IMG/VR virus record: IMGVR_UViG_3300009529_001494
Span: 1 to 27,476 of that record
DNA: 27,476 nucleotides
Strand: one strand, 5' to 3'
DNA from: a virus
Below are positions 7,450 through 14,914 of this stretch, piece after piece (the first letter of the stretch is position 1; every line of letters starts with the position of its first letter). A program made the translations under genes and the position numbers. The notes below the pieces were generated by a model, which saw only the letters and a list, made by a program, of their open reading frames with translations, made no database searches and had not been told where the DNA came from.

Positions 7450-8124
7450 ATGCCCTGGATTACACTGAAGGTTGCTAAGCAGATTAGGCGGGGTGGAGTT
7501 GCCCGAATGTACTATCCTGGTGACTCTGTAGAGGTCGGACGACAAACTGCGTTAGATTGGGTTCTTAACGATCTTGCTGAAGACCCGTTTGGGCAGGTTG
7601 GCACTCCTCTGCTAGAAAGCGAACTCGTAGAAAGAGGGCATGAGTATGGTGTCCGAGTCAGAAGCGAGAAAGGTAATGCTGAAGTCACCCCCTTAGGGCA
7701 AGTGGCACAACAACTTTCCTATGGTGAGCCGGCAATACCTTACAAGTACACGTTGATCTGGCGGCCTGGAGTTAGGGTCAACCCTAAGATGGCGCGGTAC
7801 GGCTTCCTTAGAATCTTGGAAACTGATAGAGAGGTAGGGACTTCTTGGGAGATGGCAGCAAGTCTTGTAAGTCTGAGTGTCCTTGCCGATAGTGTTGGTA
7901 GCGAAGAGGATCAAGCGAAGACGTTAAAGCTCGTTGGTGACCTGCGACTTCCAGTGTACGAATCTCGGCTGGTGTGGGCTCGGAACTGCCCCTCTGCACA
8001 AAAGGTGGTTGCTGCATGGGCTGCGGAGCTCGAAGACGGTGCGGGTGAGTATCACGCTTTTCTACGAGCTCTGTATTCAAATAGGACTTTGCTTTGCACG
8101 ATACCTAGCAGCTGGCAGGGGTAG
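7450..8124 (+). CDS. Degenerate glycosyltransferase-like protein with phage-type N-terminal domain
   Basis: 224 residues. Residues 1-~45 have a YYPGDSVEVGRQTALDWV pattern seen in small phage structural modules. The rest can be aligned by eye with the glycosyltransferase encoded next door. YTLIWRPGVRV (100-110) corresponds to YTLLLDADTRV, LVWARNCPSAQKVVAAW (174-190) to VMYFQKTCRVRKLFEAW, and AFLRALYS (203-210) to AFLRALRY. The metal-binding DxD of the neighbour is replaced by Arg-Pro-Gly, and its NTG and DQG motifs are absent, so this copy is probably catalytically inactive. It may be a structural or regulatory partner. AGGAG at 7439-7443 supports the ATG. The next gene starts two bases after its stop. 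Confidence 0.55.
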   Translation: MPWITLKVAKQIRRGGVARMYYPGDSVEVGRQTALDWVLNDLAEDPFGQVGTPLLESELVERGHEYGVRVRSEKGNAEVTPLGQVAQQLSYGEPAIPYKYTLIWRPGVRVNPKMARYGFLRILETDREVGTSWEMAASLVSLSVLADSVGSEEDQAKTLKLVGDLRLPVYESRLVWARNCPSAQKVVAAWAAELEDGAGEYHAFLRALYSNRTLLCTIPSSWQG

Positions 8125-8125
8125 T

Positions 8126-8737
8126 ATGGCGGGAAGTTTAGGAGCAATCTGGATTGCCTTCGGAATGAACGCTCAAACCGAGGCAGCGAAGAGCAAGAAA
8201 TCATTTCTGGAATATAATCGTTTTCCGACTAGAGTGCTCACAGACGCGTCCTTTCCAACACCAAAAGATCTTACGACTGACCAGAAAGCACACTGGGCTA
8301 AAGTCAACGCGGATCTTTGGTCGCCTTATGACTATACCCTATTACTAGATGCAGATACTAGGGTTAAGGGAAACCTTTCATTAGGGTTTAAGATTCTTCG
8401 AGATGGGTGGGAGATTGTACTCATACCAAGTATACCTCCATTACCAGGGATCTTTCTTTGGACCCTAAGTGGAACTGAGAAGAGAGGAACTCTAGAAGAA
8501 CTTGGAACCTGGAAACATATGATGCTTAATACAGGAGTCATGTACTTCCAGAAGACTTGTCGAGTTCGAAAGCTTTTCGAAGCTTGGAGGTCAGAGTGGC
8601 TTCGGTACAAAGATAGGGATCAGGGAGCGTTTCTTAGGGCCCTGCGATACTGCCCAGTGAATCTGTGGTTGTTAGGGTCCCCCTTCAACAGTGCAGAGGG
8701 TGATGTGGTTGAACACTTGTTTGGAAGAGCAAGATGA
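8126..8737 (+). CDS. GT-A fold glycosyltransferase (nucleotide-diphospho-sugar transferase)
   Basis: 203 residues from the ATG at 8126. The frame is open further upstream, but that extension lies wholly inside the preceding gene and lacks family features. The GT-A signature is clear: AIWIAFG at the N-terminus, YTLLLDADTRV with Asp75-x-Asp77 for the metal and nucleotide sugar, LNTGVMYF at 134-141, and RDQGAFLRAL at 164-173. These match nucleotide-diphospho-sugar transferases. Donor and acceptor cannot be predicted. It overlaps the next gene by 4 bases (ATGA). The adjacent upstream gene looks like a decayed relative with an added N-terminal domain. Confidence 0.78.
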   Translation: MAGSLGAIWIAFGMNAQTEAAKSKKSFLEYNRFPTRVLTDASFPTPKDLTTDQKAHWAKVNADLWSPYDYTLLLDADTRVKGNLSLGFKILRDGWEIVLIPSIPPLPGIFLWTLSGTEKRGTLEELGTWKHMMLNTGVMYFQKTCRVRKLFEAWRSEWLRYKDRDQGAFLRALRYCPVNLWLLGSPFNSAEGDVVEHLFGRAR

Positions 8738-9444
8738 AGGTCAAAAATCCAGGTCTGAGTTACTATGTCAGCCGCATCGAAAGTGGTTATCCATTTAGTT
8801 TTGTTCGCTTTGGCGATGGGGAGTGGACAGCTGGAATCTTGCGTGACAGAAATCGTACGACAAGTGGATCCCAAGCGTTAGACATTCCAGAGCTTCAGAA
8901 AGACATGCGTCGCGTCTTTACAAACTGTCACGTAGCGAGAAACTACATTCCTTCGCTAAGACCGACATCACTAAAACCAGAAGTCGAAACTTGGCTGGAA
9001 GGAAACGTTCCTAAGGGAGTTGTCTGGCACGACTGCCGCGTGTTCTACCTAAACAGCGCTCACGGCAAGTTGTTCCCTTTCATCGACGCGCTACAGCACC
9101 TTGACATTCCTATAGTTCTTGTAGGCCCGGTAAGGTTGTGGACCCTAAGATTTTCTGGTCTCTTACCAGAAGCCAAGTTGATCGTCACTCCGGATGTTGA
9201 CTGCTATGTATTGAAGGGTCAACTTATTGAGCAGATCCTTAACATTAAACAACCAGCTTGTATTATGTTTACTGCTGGACCTGCAGCGAAAGTGATGATC
9301 CATCAACTCTACCCAGTTATAGGTCATCACTCCTATCTACTGGATCTTGGTAGTCTTTGGGATGTGTATGTAGGTCATGTGACACGAAAGTATCATAAGA
9401 CTATGACACTTGAGACGATAGAAAAGAACTCGTTAGGGCTATGA
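8734..9444 (+). CDS. GT-D fold glycosyltransferase-like protein (DUF1792-like)
   Basis: 236 residues. FSFVRFGDGEW at 21-31 contains the Asp-Gly-Glu motif of the GT-D/DUF1792 family, where the acidic pair binds metal and UDP-sugar. The C-terminal half has ACIMFTAGPAAKVMIHQLY followed by SYLLDLGSLWDVY, matching the family's Rossmann-like half and terminal Asp-Leu-Gly segment. Characterised members add glucose to protein-linked glycans on streptococcal serine-rich adhesins; the sugar and acceptor here are unknown. It overlaps both neighbours by 4 bases, so the four glycosyltransferases from 8126 to 10771 are probably translated in a coupled manner. Confidence 0.75.
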   Translation: MKVKNPGLSYYVSRIESGYPFSFVRFGDGEWTAGILRDRNRTTSGSQALDIPELQKDMRRVFTNCHVARNYIPSLRPTSLKPEVETWLEGNVPKGVVWHDCRVFYLNSAHGKLFPFIDALQHLDIPIVLVGPVRLWTLRFSGLLPEAKLIVTPDVDCYVLKGQLIEQILNIKQPACIMFTAGPAAKVMIHQLYPVIGHHSYLLDLGSLWDVYVGHVTRKYHKTMTLETIEKNSLGL

Positions 9445-10037
9445 GAGGCATTGCTATCGTTATCCCTACACTAGACAAGGAAAAGGGAGAAAGCGCTGGC
9501 AGTTTAGCACTTGCAACGTCGAGGTGTGACGTTCCTGTAAGGGTCATAGTGTCACATGACGAGAAAGGTCAGGGGTTCACGAAAACTGTAAACACAGGGA
9601 TGCGGCAAGCGCCTGATGAGGATATCTGTTTACTCAATGACGACATCCTAGAGTTCCAGTATGGGTGGCTTGAGATTCTGAGACAGATCTTGTACATTGA
9701 TCCTAGGTATGGGATAGTCGGGCCTTCAGGTAGAAGCGCCTCAGCTCCAGCTAGTAAGGGGGCACCAGGGCAGTTTGGAAGTCAAGAGGTAGGTCAACTC
9801 TCCTTCTGGTGCGTCCTAGTAAAACGAGAAGTGATTGACGAGGTAGGTCTTCTAGACGAAGTGTTCATACATTATTGCTCGGACACTTGGTACTGTCGAG
9901 TTGCACGCGAGAAGAACTGGAAGTGTGTCTGGGCAAAAGCTGTTTATCTTAAACACAGGCATCATGGGTCAGGAATTCCTGGGGAGTGGAAGTTGCACGA
10001 CAGGAAGATTTATGCAGAGAGACGTGGAACATTATGA
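9441..10037 (+). CDS. GT2 family glycosyltransferase
   Basis: 198 residues, a compact GT-A domain. It begins with GIAIVIPTLDK, has the GFTKTVNTGM segment at 45-54 and LLNDDI with the metal-binding Asp67/Asp68, then SFWCVLVKREVIDEVGLLDE and DTWYCRVAREKNWKC, the usual GT2 acceptor-side motifs. It lacks membrane segments, so it is a cytoplasmic enzyme. The sugar is not predictable. The stop overlaps the start of the DUF616-like gene by 4 bases at 10034. Confidence 0.82.
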   Translation: MRGIAIVIPTLDKEKGESAGSLALATSRCDVPVRVIVSHDEKGQGFTKTVNTGMRQAPDEDICLLNDDILEFQYGWLEILRQILYIDPRYGIVGPSGRSASAPASKGAPGQFGSQEVGQLSFWCVLVKREVIDEVGLLDEVFIHYCSDTWYCRVAREKNWKCVWAKAVYLKHRHHGSGIPGEWKLHDRKIYAERRGTL

Positions 10038-10771
10038 ACATCGTAGTCTACACTGCAATTTTTGGCGACAGTGACCATTTGTGGTCGCCACAACCACTTG
10101 CTGTAGGAGGGTGTAAGCACGTTTGTTTTAGCGAAAAACCACGTCGTCAGGTAGGGCTCTGGGAGAACGAGCGCAAGATGAAACCTGGCACTGGCCAGAT
10201 GAGTCCACCACCAGTTTGGGAAGTTCGGATCGTACCGACGCATAAGGATAATCGCACTTCCGCTAGACGTTGCAAGGTATTATCGCACAGATATCTACCA
10301 GACGCAGATGTAACAATCTGGGTAGATGGAAACGTTCGGCTACTTGAGACACCGCAGGAGATGGTTCGTAAGTGGCTTACTGGTAGCTTTTTAACAACCT
10401 TCACACATCCATTTAGAGATTGCCTATACGATGAGGCAACATTTTGCCTGAAGGTTCCAAGAGGAGAGATCTACAGGAAGGAACTGGCCCAGCAAACTGC
10501 GGCATATCAAAGGGCCGGAATGCCTAGGCACTGGGGTTTAGCTGAAACACGTTGCGTGATGCGCGTTAACTCGCCACAAATCACGAAGATGAATGAGCTC
10601 TGGTGGAGCGAGATCCAAGCCCATAGCCCAAGGGACCAAGTTAGTCTTCCATATGTGTGCTGGAAGTTAGGCATAAAGTGGGGCGAACTTCCTGGAAGAA
10701 TCAGGATCTTTAACAGCCCAGGGGGTGCTACCGGACCCTTTTTCTGCATCAAACACGGACATGATCTATGA
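10034..10771 (+). CDS. DUF616-like glycosyltransferase
   Basis: 245 residues from the ATG at 10034, chosen because it gives the ATGA overlap used repeatedly here and because family similarity begins at MNIVVYTAIFGDSDHLW; an upstream ATG at 9986 lies inside the GT2 gene. Features of the DUF616 (TOD1/MUCI70-like) family: YTAIFGD, CFSE, ARRCKVLSHRYLP, TIWVDGN at 94-100, HPFRDCLYDEA at 125-135, and WWSEIQAHSPRDQVSLPYVCWK near the end. WVDGN stands where a DxD would be. The family is linked to glycan synthesis; the substrate is unknown here. It overlaps the synthetase-like gene by 4 bases. Confidence 0.8.
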   Translation: MNIVVYTAIFGDSDHLWSPQPLAVGGCKHVCFSEKPRRQVGLWENERKMKPGTGQMSPPPVWEVRIVPTHKDNRTSARRCKVLSHRYLPDADVTIWVDGNVRLLETPQEMVRKWLTGSFLTTFTHPFRDCLYDEATFCLKVPRGEIYRKELAQQTAAYQRAGMPRHWGLAETRCVMRVNSPQITKMNELWWSEIQAHSPRDQVSLPYVCWKLGIKWGELPGRIRIFNSPGGATGPFFCIKHGHDL

Positions 10772-11526
10772 AGGAAGTAACACGTTTTAATCCGACAGCT
10801 AACGGGCCGTTACACATCGGCCATGCGTATACAGCGCTGGTCAATGAGCATTTGGCACACTCAACTGGCGGGCACTTCGTGCTGCGCTTTGATGACAACA
10901 CTAGATACTGGAGGCAGAAGCTGGCCGGAGCCGCCCCTGTGTCTAAAATTGCTCAAGGGCAGCTTGATGACCTGCACTGGTTAGGGATAGAACCAGATCA
11001 GATTGTCTATCAGACGGATGTTGAAACAGGTGTTAAGCGTTTTTTAGCACAGTCAACAAAGTGGCAGCACGTTGTTGATCACTTTAGTCACACTGAGTGG
11101 GATCCAGTGGTTATCTCTGATCCTCCGATTAATGCTTTTGGTCTGCTAAGTTACATAACCGCAGAAAAGGTAGTTCTGGATTACTGGGAAAGGGTGACAA
11201 CCTTAGTTCGAGGGTTAGAGCTATTAAGTGAACATGCGCTATACTTGTACTTCTGTGCCTTGCTTGGGTTTGATCCTCCACGAGGTGTATACATTCCTAG
11301 ACTTATGGCGTATGAGGGCGAGGATCTTACCGAGGTTAGTAAGACTGAAGGTAACTGGAAGATCCGAGACTTACGAGACAGAGGGATTAACCCTGCGATG
11401 GTCCTAGATACACTGCGTGCATCCTGTCTAGTACGTCCCAGTGAGGGCTGGGGACTAGACAATCTGAAGTTTGCACCAAAGCTTCCAAGAGAGATACTAT
11501 GTTCTTACGAGCAGACGAACATCTGA
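10768..11526 (+). CDS. Short glutamyl-tRNA synthetase-like protein (catalytic domain only)
   Basis: 252 residues. It begins with the class I synthetase HIGH motif in FNPTANGPLHIGHAYTALVN (His16-His19), then HFVLRFDDNTRY, the GluRS/GlnRS equivalent of LRxEDTD. The second signature is divergent: LTEVSKTEGNW, with Ser191-Lys192 kept but the first Lys changed to Glu189. The protein ends soon after, with no anticodon-binding domain and no Cys cluster like that of GluQRS (the enzyme that glutamylates queuosine in tRNA-Asp). It can probably still bind ATP and an acidic amino acid. Genuine tRNA charging is doubtful. Its place inside a glycosyltransferase operon suggests an amino-acid transfer to a small molecule, glycan or RNA, which is inference. 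Confidence 0.75.
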   Translation: MKEVTRFNPTANGPLHIGHAYTALVNEHLAHSTGGHFVLRFDDNTRYWRQKLAGAAPVSKIAQGQLDDLHWLGIEPDQIVYQTDVETGVKRFLAQSTKWQHVVDHFSHTEWDPVVISDPPINAFGLLSYITAEKVVLDYWERVTTLVRGLELLSEHALYLYFCALLGFDPPRGVYIPRLMAYEGEDLTEVSKTEGNWKIRDLRDRGINPAMVLDTLRASCLVRPSEGWGLDNLKFAPKLPREILCSYEQTNI

Positions 11527-12518
11527 TAGTCGTCAACTTACCGTCGTGGCTTGTCTCGCCGTTCGGTCAGTGTTACTCTTTGACGGATGATGAACTGAGG
11601 CAATTACGTGACGTAGGTATCAGGGTTGTAATAAACTACGCTTACTGGCGCGTTATTGAAGCTGAGGGGTATGGTTATGTAGATGCAGCTATCGAACAAC
11701 TACAGAAATTAGGGATGCGCTGTATTTTAGGGTCTTACATTGAGCCTCCACAGGATCTCCCAGAACAATACTACTGTAGATACCAGAATGGTTCGCCTGG
11801 TCTTAGCGAACAGGGTTTCAAAGCGTTGTCTCTCTGGAACCTAGATGCAAGGGCTGCGATGCTTAAGCACTACGAGGACTTGATAGCCCGCTACGGCGGT
11901 CCTGATGTATTAGTCATGCACAGTGGCATTGACATGGGAGAGATAGTGTTGCCGCATACGCCCAGTTTCTATGATGATTCGGCGCTAGTTTCCCACGGTC
12001 TTGAGGTAGGAGGAGTACCGAACATCGCTAGGGGAAAGACACAAGCTTGGTTACGGCGTGGAGTTCTGGAGCACTTTCTAACAATTGATGAGCTTCTACT
12101 CACTCAGCACGATGAGGTTTGGCAAGCGTTACACCCCTGGCTAGATTGGGCTCGTAGACCAAGAGGCGCGAATGGAAACTTCGCACAGGAGGACATCCTA
12201 AGAACCGAGTTTGAAAGATGGCCTAATGCTTCTCGAACTCTGTTACAGTACACGTACTTTCATCACTACAAGCCTGTACGTAACAATGTCCCTTACAAGA
12301 AGCTCATCGACTTGTGGAAGCGTAACTATAACCCAAGGATCATAGTGGAGGCCAACTATTGTAAAGGTCTCAAGTCTACAACGCCAGAAGCAATCTCAAA
12401 GGGGTTCGCAGGACAGATAGTCGGAGTCGTGCACCCATGGTCTAAGACAGACCATCTGGAGCAATGGCAAGTTGAAGCGATTGCTAAGTCAGTCCGTCGT
12501 TGGGACGGCGAAGAATAG
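11499..12518 (+). CDS. TIM-barrel glycoside hydrolase-like protein
   Basis: 339 residues with no signal peptide. The pattern of an alternating beta/alpha barrel is visible: IRVVINYAYWRVIEAEGYGYVDAAIEQLQKLGMRCILGSYIEPP resembles the first strands of clan GH-A/GH14/GH42 barrels, and PDVLVMHSGIDMGEIVLP carries Glu148 at a possible acid/base position. IIVEANYCKGL carries Glu284, a possible nucleophile. The last strand is GQIVGVVHPWSK. I cannot name a GH family or substrate, and catalysis is unproven. It overlaps the synthetase-like gene by 28 bases and is followed 17 bases later by the sugar-binding lipoprotein, so it links the glycosyltransferase and transport halves of the cassette. Confidence 0.55.
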   Translation: MFLRADEHLIVVNLPSWLVSPFGQCYSLTDDELRQLRDVGIRVVINYAYWRVIEAEGYGYVDAAIEQLQKLGMRCILGSYIEPPQDLPEQYYCRYQNGSPGLSEQGFKALSLWNLDARAAMLKHYEDLIARYGGPDVLVMHSGIDMGEIVLPHTPSFYDDSALVSHGLEVGGVPNIARGKTQAWLRRGVLEHFLTIDELLLTQHDEVWQALHPWLDWARRPRGANGNFAQEDILRTEFERWPNASRTLLQYTYFHHYKPVRNNVPYKKLIDLWKRNYNPRIIVEANYCKGLKSTTPEAISKGFAGQIVGVVHPWSKTDHLEQWQVEAIAKSVRRWDGEE

Positions 12519-12535
12519 AAAGGAGAAGAAGCACA

Positions 12536-13951
12536 GTGAGTAGGAAGTTAAGTAGGCGTGAATTCCTGCTAAGCGCCGCAGCTGTTGGAGCAGGGACATT
12601 GGCCGCGTGTGCTCCTAAGGTTATTGAGAAGGAGGTCGTGGTCGAGAAACTCGTTGAGGTCGAAGTCGTGCGGGTCGCAGGACAACCTGCGTGGACGCCA
12701 CCTGACCTGAGCGGACAAGAGTATTTGATTTGGGGATTGCAGTACGATCCTCACGTGGAGACTTACCATCGACTAGCAGAACGGTTTGAGAAACACACAG
12801 GTGCTAAAGCTACTGTGGAACCTCTGGGCTGGCCTATTGAGAACCACATAATCACAGGGATGGCGGCGGGTCTAGTAGCCGACGTTGTCTGCATCGTTGG
12901 CAAGCAGATCTTCCCCCTGGTTGCCGAGGAAGCGGTTCTGGCAGTAGATGAGTTGGTGTATGACGCAATCGGTTGCGATGTAGATACCTGGTTCGGTCCT
13001 GTCGGACTTCAAGCGTACCAGTACTTCGGAAAGACTTGGGGTGTACCAACTGAGGGGAACAATGTCAGTGGCTTCGTCAACGGACCTCTGGATCTGATTG
13101 AAGAGGAAGGCGTAGAGGATCTGTGGCCTCCTTTAAACGGCGAGGACGGGTTTAAGGGTTTTGAGAACATGTGGGAGCTTGCAGATGCTCTGCAGAAAGT
13201 AGACAACGCTGGCAACGTGGCCCGCTGGGGCCTAAGTAGTGAAGGTTGGCACAACAGGCACCTGTTCGGCATAATGCGCACGCTAGGACGCGACTGGTGG
13301 GACCAGGAGTCTCATACGTTCCATCTTGATAGCGATGAAGCGTATGAGGCGATGCAGTTGTTAGCCGTGGTTCCGATCTTTGAGCTGGGGATTGAGACGC
13401 ATCTCGAGGAAGCGGCTACACGTTCGCAGTTTGCTGGGAAAGTTGCACTTGCTTGTGGCAATGCTACACAGCCGGGGACGGCCTTGACGGAAGCTGACGG
13501 CATGCGAGTCGACAATGCGGTGTATCCTTCTGCAATACCTGGACGTGAGGCACTATTTGTCGGTGAGGGCGGATGGGGCTTCATCGTACCTGCACAGGCG
13601 AAGAACCCAGACGTGGCAATCGAGTTTCTTAAGTTTATGACTACCTATGAGGGGCAGAAGGAGTACGCTCGCATCTACGGTGGTAACACGTCTGCCTGCA
13701 ACGCTGTTAACGATGATGCGGAGCTGTACCCAGAAGGGACCTTCATCGGTGATGCGATGCGTAGGGCTGGTGTTGCCCAGAAGCGGACGATCTACTACGG
13801 TAGCGAGTTCGGTAATCCTTCCGAGATGGAAGAGATAACCTCGTCGGCAGTCGAGAAAGTTCGCATTGGGGAGGCAACAACTGAAGAAGCCCTGGCAGAG
13901 GCTCAGGAGCTACTTGAGGAGATGCTAAAACGCTGGAACGAGGGGGCGTAA
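12536..13951 (+). CDS. ABC transporter sugar-binding lipoprotein (Tat-exported)
   Basis: 471 residues from a GTG at 12536, fixed by AAAGGAG at 12519-12525; the longer TTG frame from 12500 has no such site and would bury the signal. The N-terminus is a Tat signal (SRREFLL, Arg7-Arg8) with a lipobox LAAC, Cys25 being the lipidated residue. A linker IEKEVVVEKLVEVEVV follows, characteristic of Chloroflexota binding proteins. The mature part is a family 1-type extracellular solute-binding protein: YHRLAERFEKHTGAKATVEPL, KTWGVPTEGN, GEGGWGFIVPAQAKNPDVAIEFLKFMTTYEGQ. It would sit on the outer face of the membrane and deliver a sugar to the permeases. Ligand unknown; the downstream alpha-galactosidase suggests an alpha-galactoside. 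Confidence 0.93.
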   Translation: MSRKLSRREFLLSAAAVGAGTLAACAPKVIEKEVVVEKLVEVEVVRVAGQPAWTPPDLSGQEYLIWGLQYDPHVETYHRLAERFEKHTGAKATVEPLGWPIENHIITGMAAGLVADVVCIVGKQIFPLVAEEAVLAVDELVYDAIGCDVDTWFGPVGLQAYQYFGKTWGVPTEGNNVSGFVNGPLDLIEEEGVEDLWPPLNGEDGFKGFENMWELADALQKVDNAGNVARWGLSSEGWHNRHLFGIMRTLGRDWWDQESHTFHLDSDEAYEAMQLLAVVPIFELGIETHLEEAATRSQFAGKVALACGNATQPGTALTEADGMRVDNAVYPSAIPGREALFVGEGGWGFIVPAQAKNPDVAIEFLKFMTTYEGQKEYARIYGGNTSACNAVNDDAELYPEGTFIGDAMRRAGVAQKRTIYYGSEFGNPSEMEEITSSAVEKVRIGEATTEEALAEAQELLEEMLKRWNEGA

Positions 13952-13953
13952 CA

Positions 13954-14012
13954 GCTGGCACAGGCAGGCGGCGGAAGCCGGGTACAGACCACTCAACCCT
14001 GCCTGTGCTAGC
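13954..14012 (+). promoter_or_regulatory. Long intercistronic hairpin between binding-protein and permease genes
   Basis: Bases 13954-13968 pair with 13998-14012 over 15 bp with a single G-U wobble. The 29-base loop contains a nested mini-hairpin, CGGC-GGAA-GCCG (13969-13980), a 4-bp stem with a GGAA (GNRA-type) tetraloop. It starts two bases after the stop codon of the binding-protein gene. In many bacterial importers such stems protect the binding-protein mRNA and lower permease expression; that role is inferred here. Confidence 0.7.
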
Positions 14013-14028
14013 CACTCCCTTGAAGGCA

Positions 14029-14913
14029 ATGAGGACCCTACGAAACCCTCAGTTCCAGTTCGGGTTTGTGGTACTTGCACTTGTCCTAACTTGGTATGTG
14101 CTATTTAGTTTCCGACCCGTTGTGCTGGGCTTCAAGATGGCGGTGACTGATTACGATCTGCTAAATCCAGCAGATAGTAAGCTCGTGGGGTTGCAACACT
14201 TCGAGACGATCTTTAACAAGTACAAACTGTTCTGGGTTTCAGTACGTAATACCATAACCTATGCGGTTATGGTGAATCTAGGAACAGTGCCCATTGCTCT
14301 AGTCTTTGCGTATTGTCTCGCAAAGGTAGCCAATGGTCGTAGCTGGTATCAGTGGGCACTGTTTCTTCCAGTCGTAGTTTCAATGGCGGCAGTGGCTCTA
14401 CTGTTTCGATTCCTGATGGATCCAGGTCTAGGTATCTTCAACCACGCACTTAAGGCGGCGGGCTTACCGCCAAGTAGATGGCTGACAGGGCCGAGGTCAG
14501 CAATGTATTCAATTGTGATCGTAGCGTTGTGGAAGGGCTTAGGCGGAAACATTGTAATCCTAACAGCAGGGCTGTTGAACGTTCCTCGGGAGCTGTATGA
14601 CGTTGCCAAGGTGGATGGTGCAAGTTCCTGGAAGACGTTCTGGTATGTTACGTTGCCCTTGTTAAGTCACGTACTTAAGTTGGTTATGATACTGGTCACT
14701 ATCGGATCTCTGCAGGTATACACTTCAGCAATGATCCTGACCAGAGGAGGCCCTGGTCGTGCAACGTATATGATTAGCCAGTTTGTTGTAGAGGAGGCAT
14801 TTACCCACCTAAGGTTTGGGCTTGCCAGTAGTTCAGCGTTTGTTCTTTTTCTGGCAATCCTAGTGATCACATTGATGCAGTTGCGGCTCACACGCGTTGG
14901 CTGGGAATACTGA
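14029..14913 (+). CDS. ABC sugar permease, UgpA/MalF type
   Basis: 294 residues from the ATG at 14029. An in-frame GTG at 14005 would place the start inside the hairpin stem and has no ribosome-binding site, so I prefer the ATG, though its own GAAGG is very close. The protein has about six membrane helices, from FGFVVLALVLTWYVLF to the final AFVLFLAILVITLMQL. The EAA loop that docks the ATPase is at ~187-212 (RELYDVAKVDGASSWKTFW followed by LPLL). VDGASSWKTFWYVTLPLL is close to consensus, so the coupling surface looks intact. It would pair with the next gene's product; no ATPase gene is in the window. Confidence 0.92.
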   Translation: MRTLRNPQFQFGFVVLALVLTWYVLFSFRPVVLGFKMAVTDYDLLNPADSKLVGLQHFETIFNKYKLFWVSVRNTITYAVMVNLGTVPIALVFAYCLAKVANGRSWYQWALFLPVVVSMAAVALLFRFLMDPGLGIFNHALKAAGLPPSRWLTGPRSAMYSIVIVALWKGLGGNIVILTAGLLNVPRELYDVAKVDGASSWKTFWYVTLPLLSHVLKLVMILVTIGSLQVYTSAMILTRGGPGRATYMISQFVVEEAFTHLRFGLASSSAFVLFLAILVITLMQLRLTRVGWEY

Positions 14914-14914
14914 G

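Noticed and set aside
7934-8125. N-terminal extension of the GT-A glycosyltransferase
   Set aside because: The extension is read out of frame through the preceding gene, is Cys/Trp-rich without family similarity, and the GT-A fold starts at the ATG at 8126.
12500-12535. TTG start for the sugar-binding lipoprotein
   Set aside because: It would place twelve Arg-rich residues before the Tat signal and lies inside the upstream gene; the GTG at 12536 has an AAAGGAG site.
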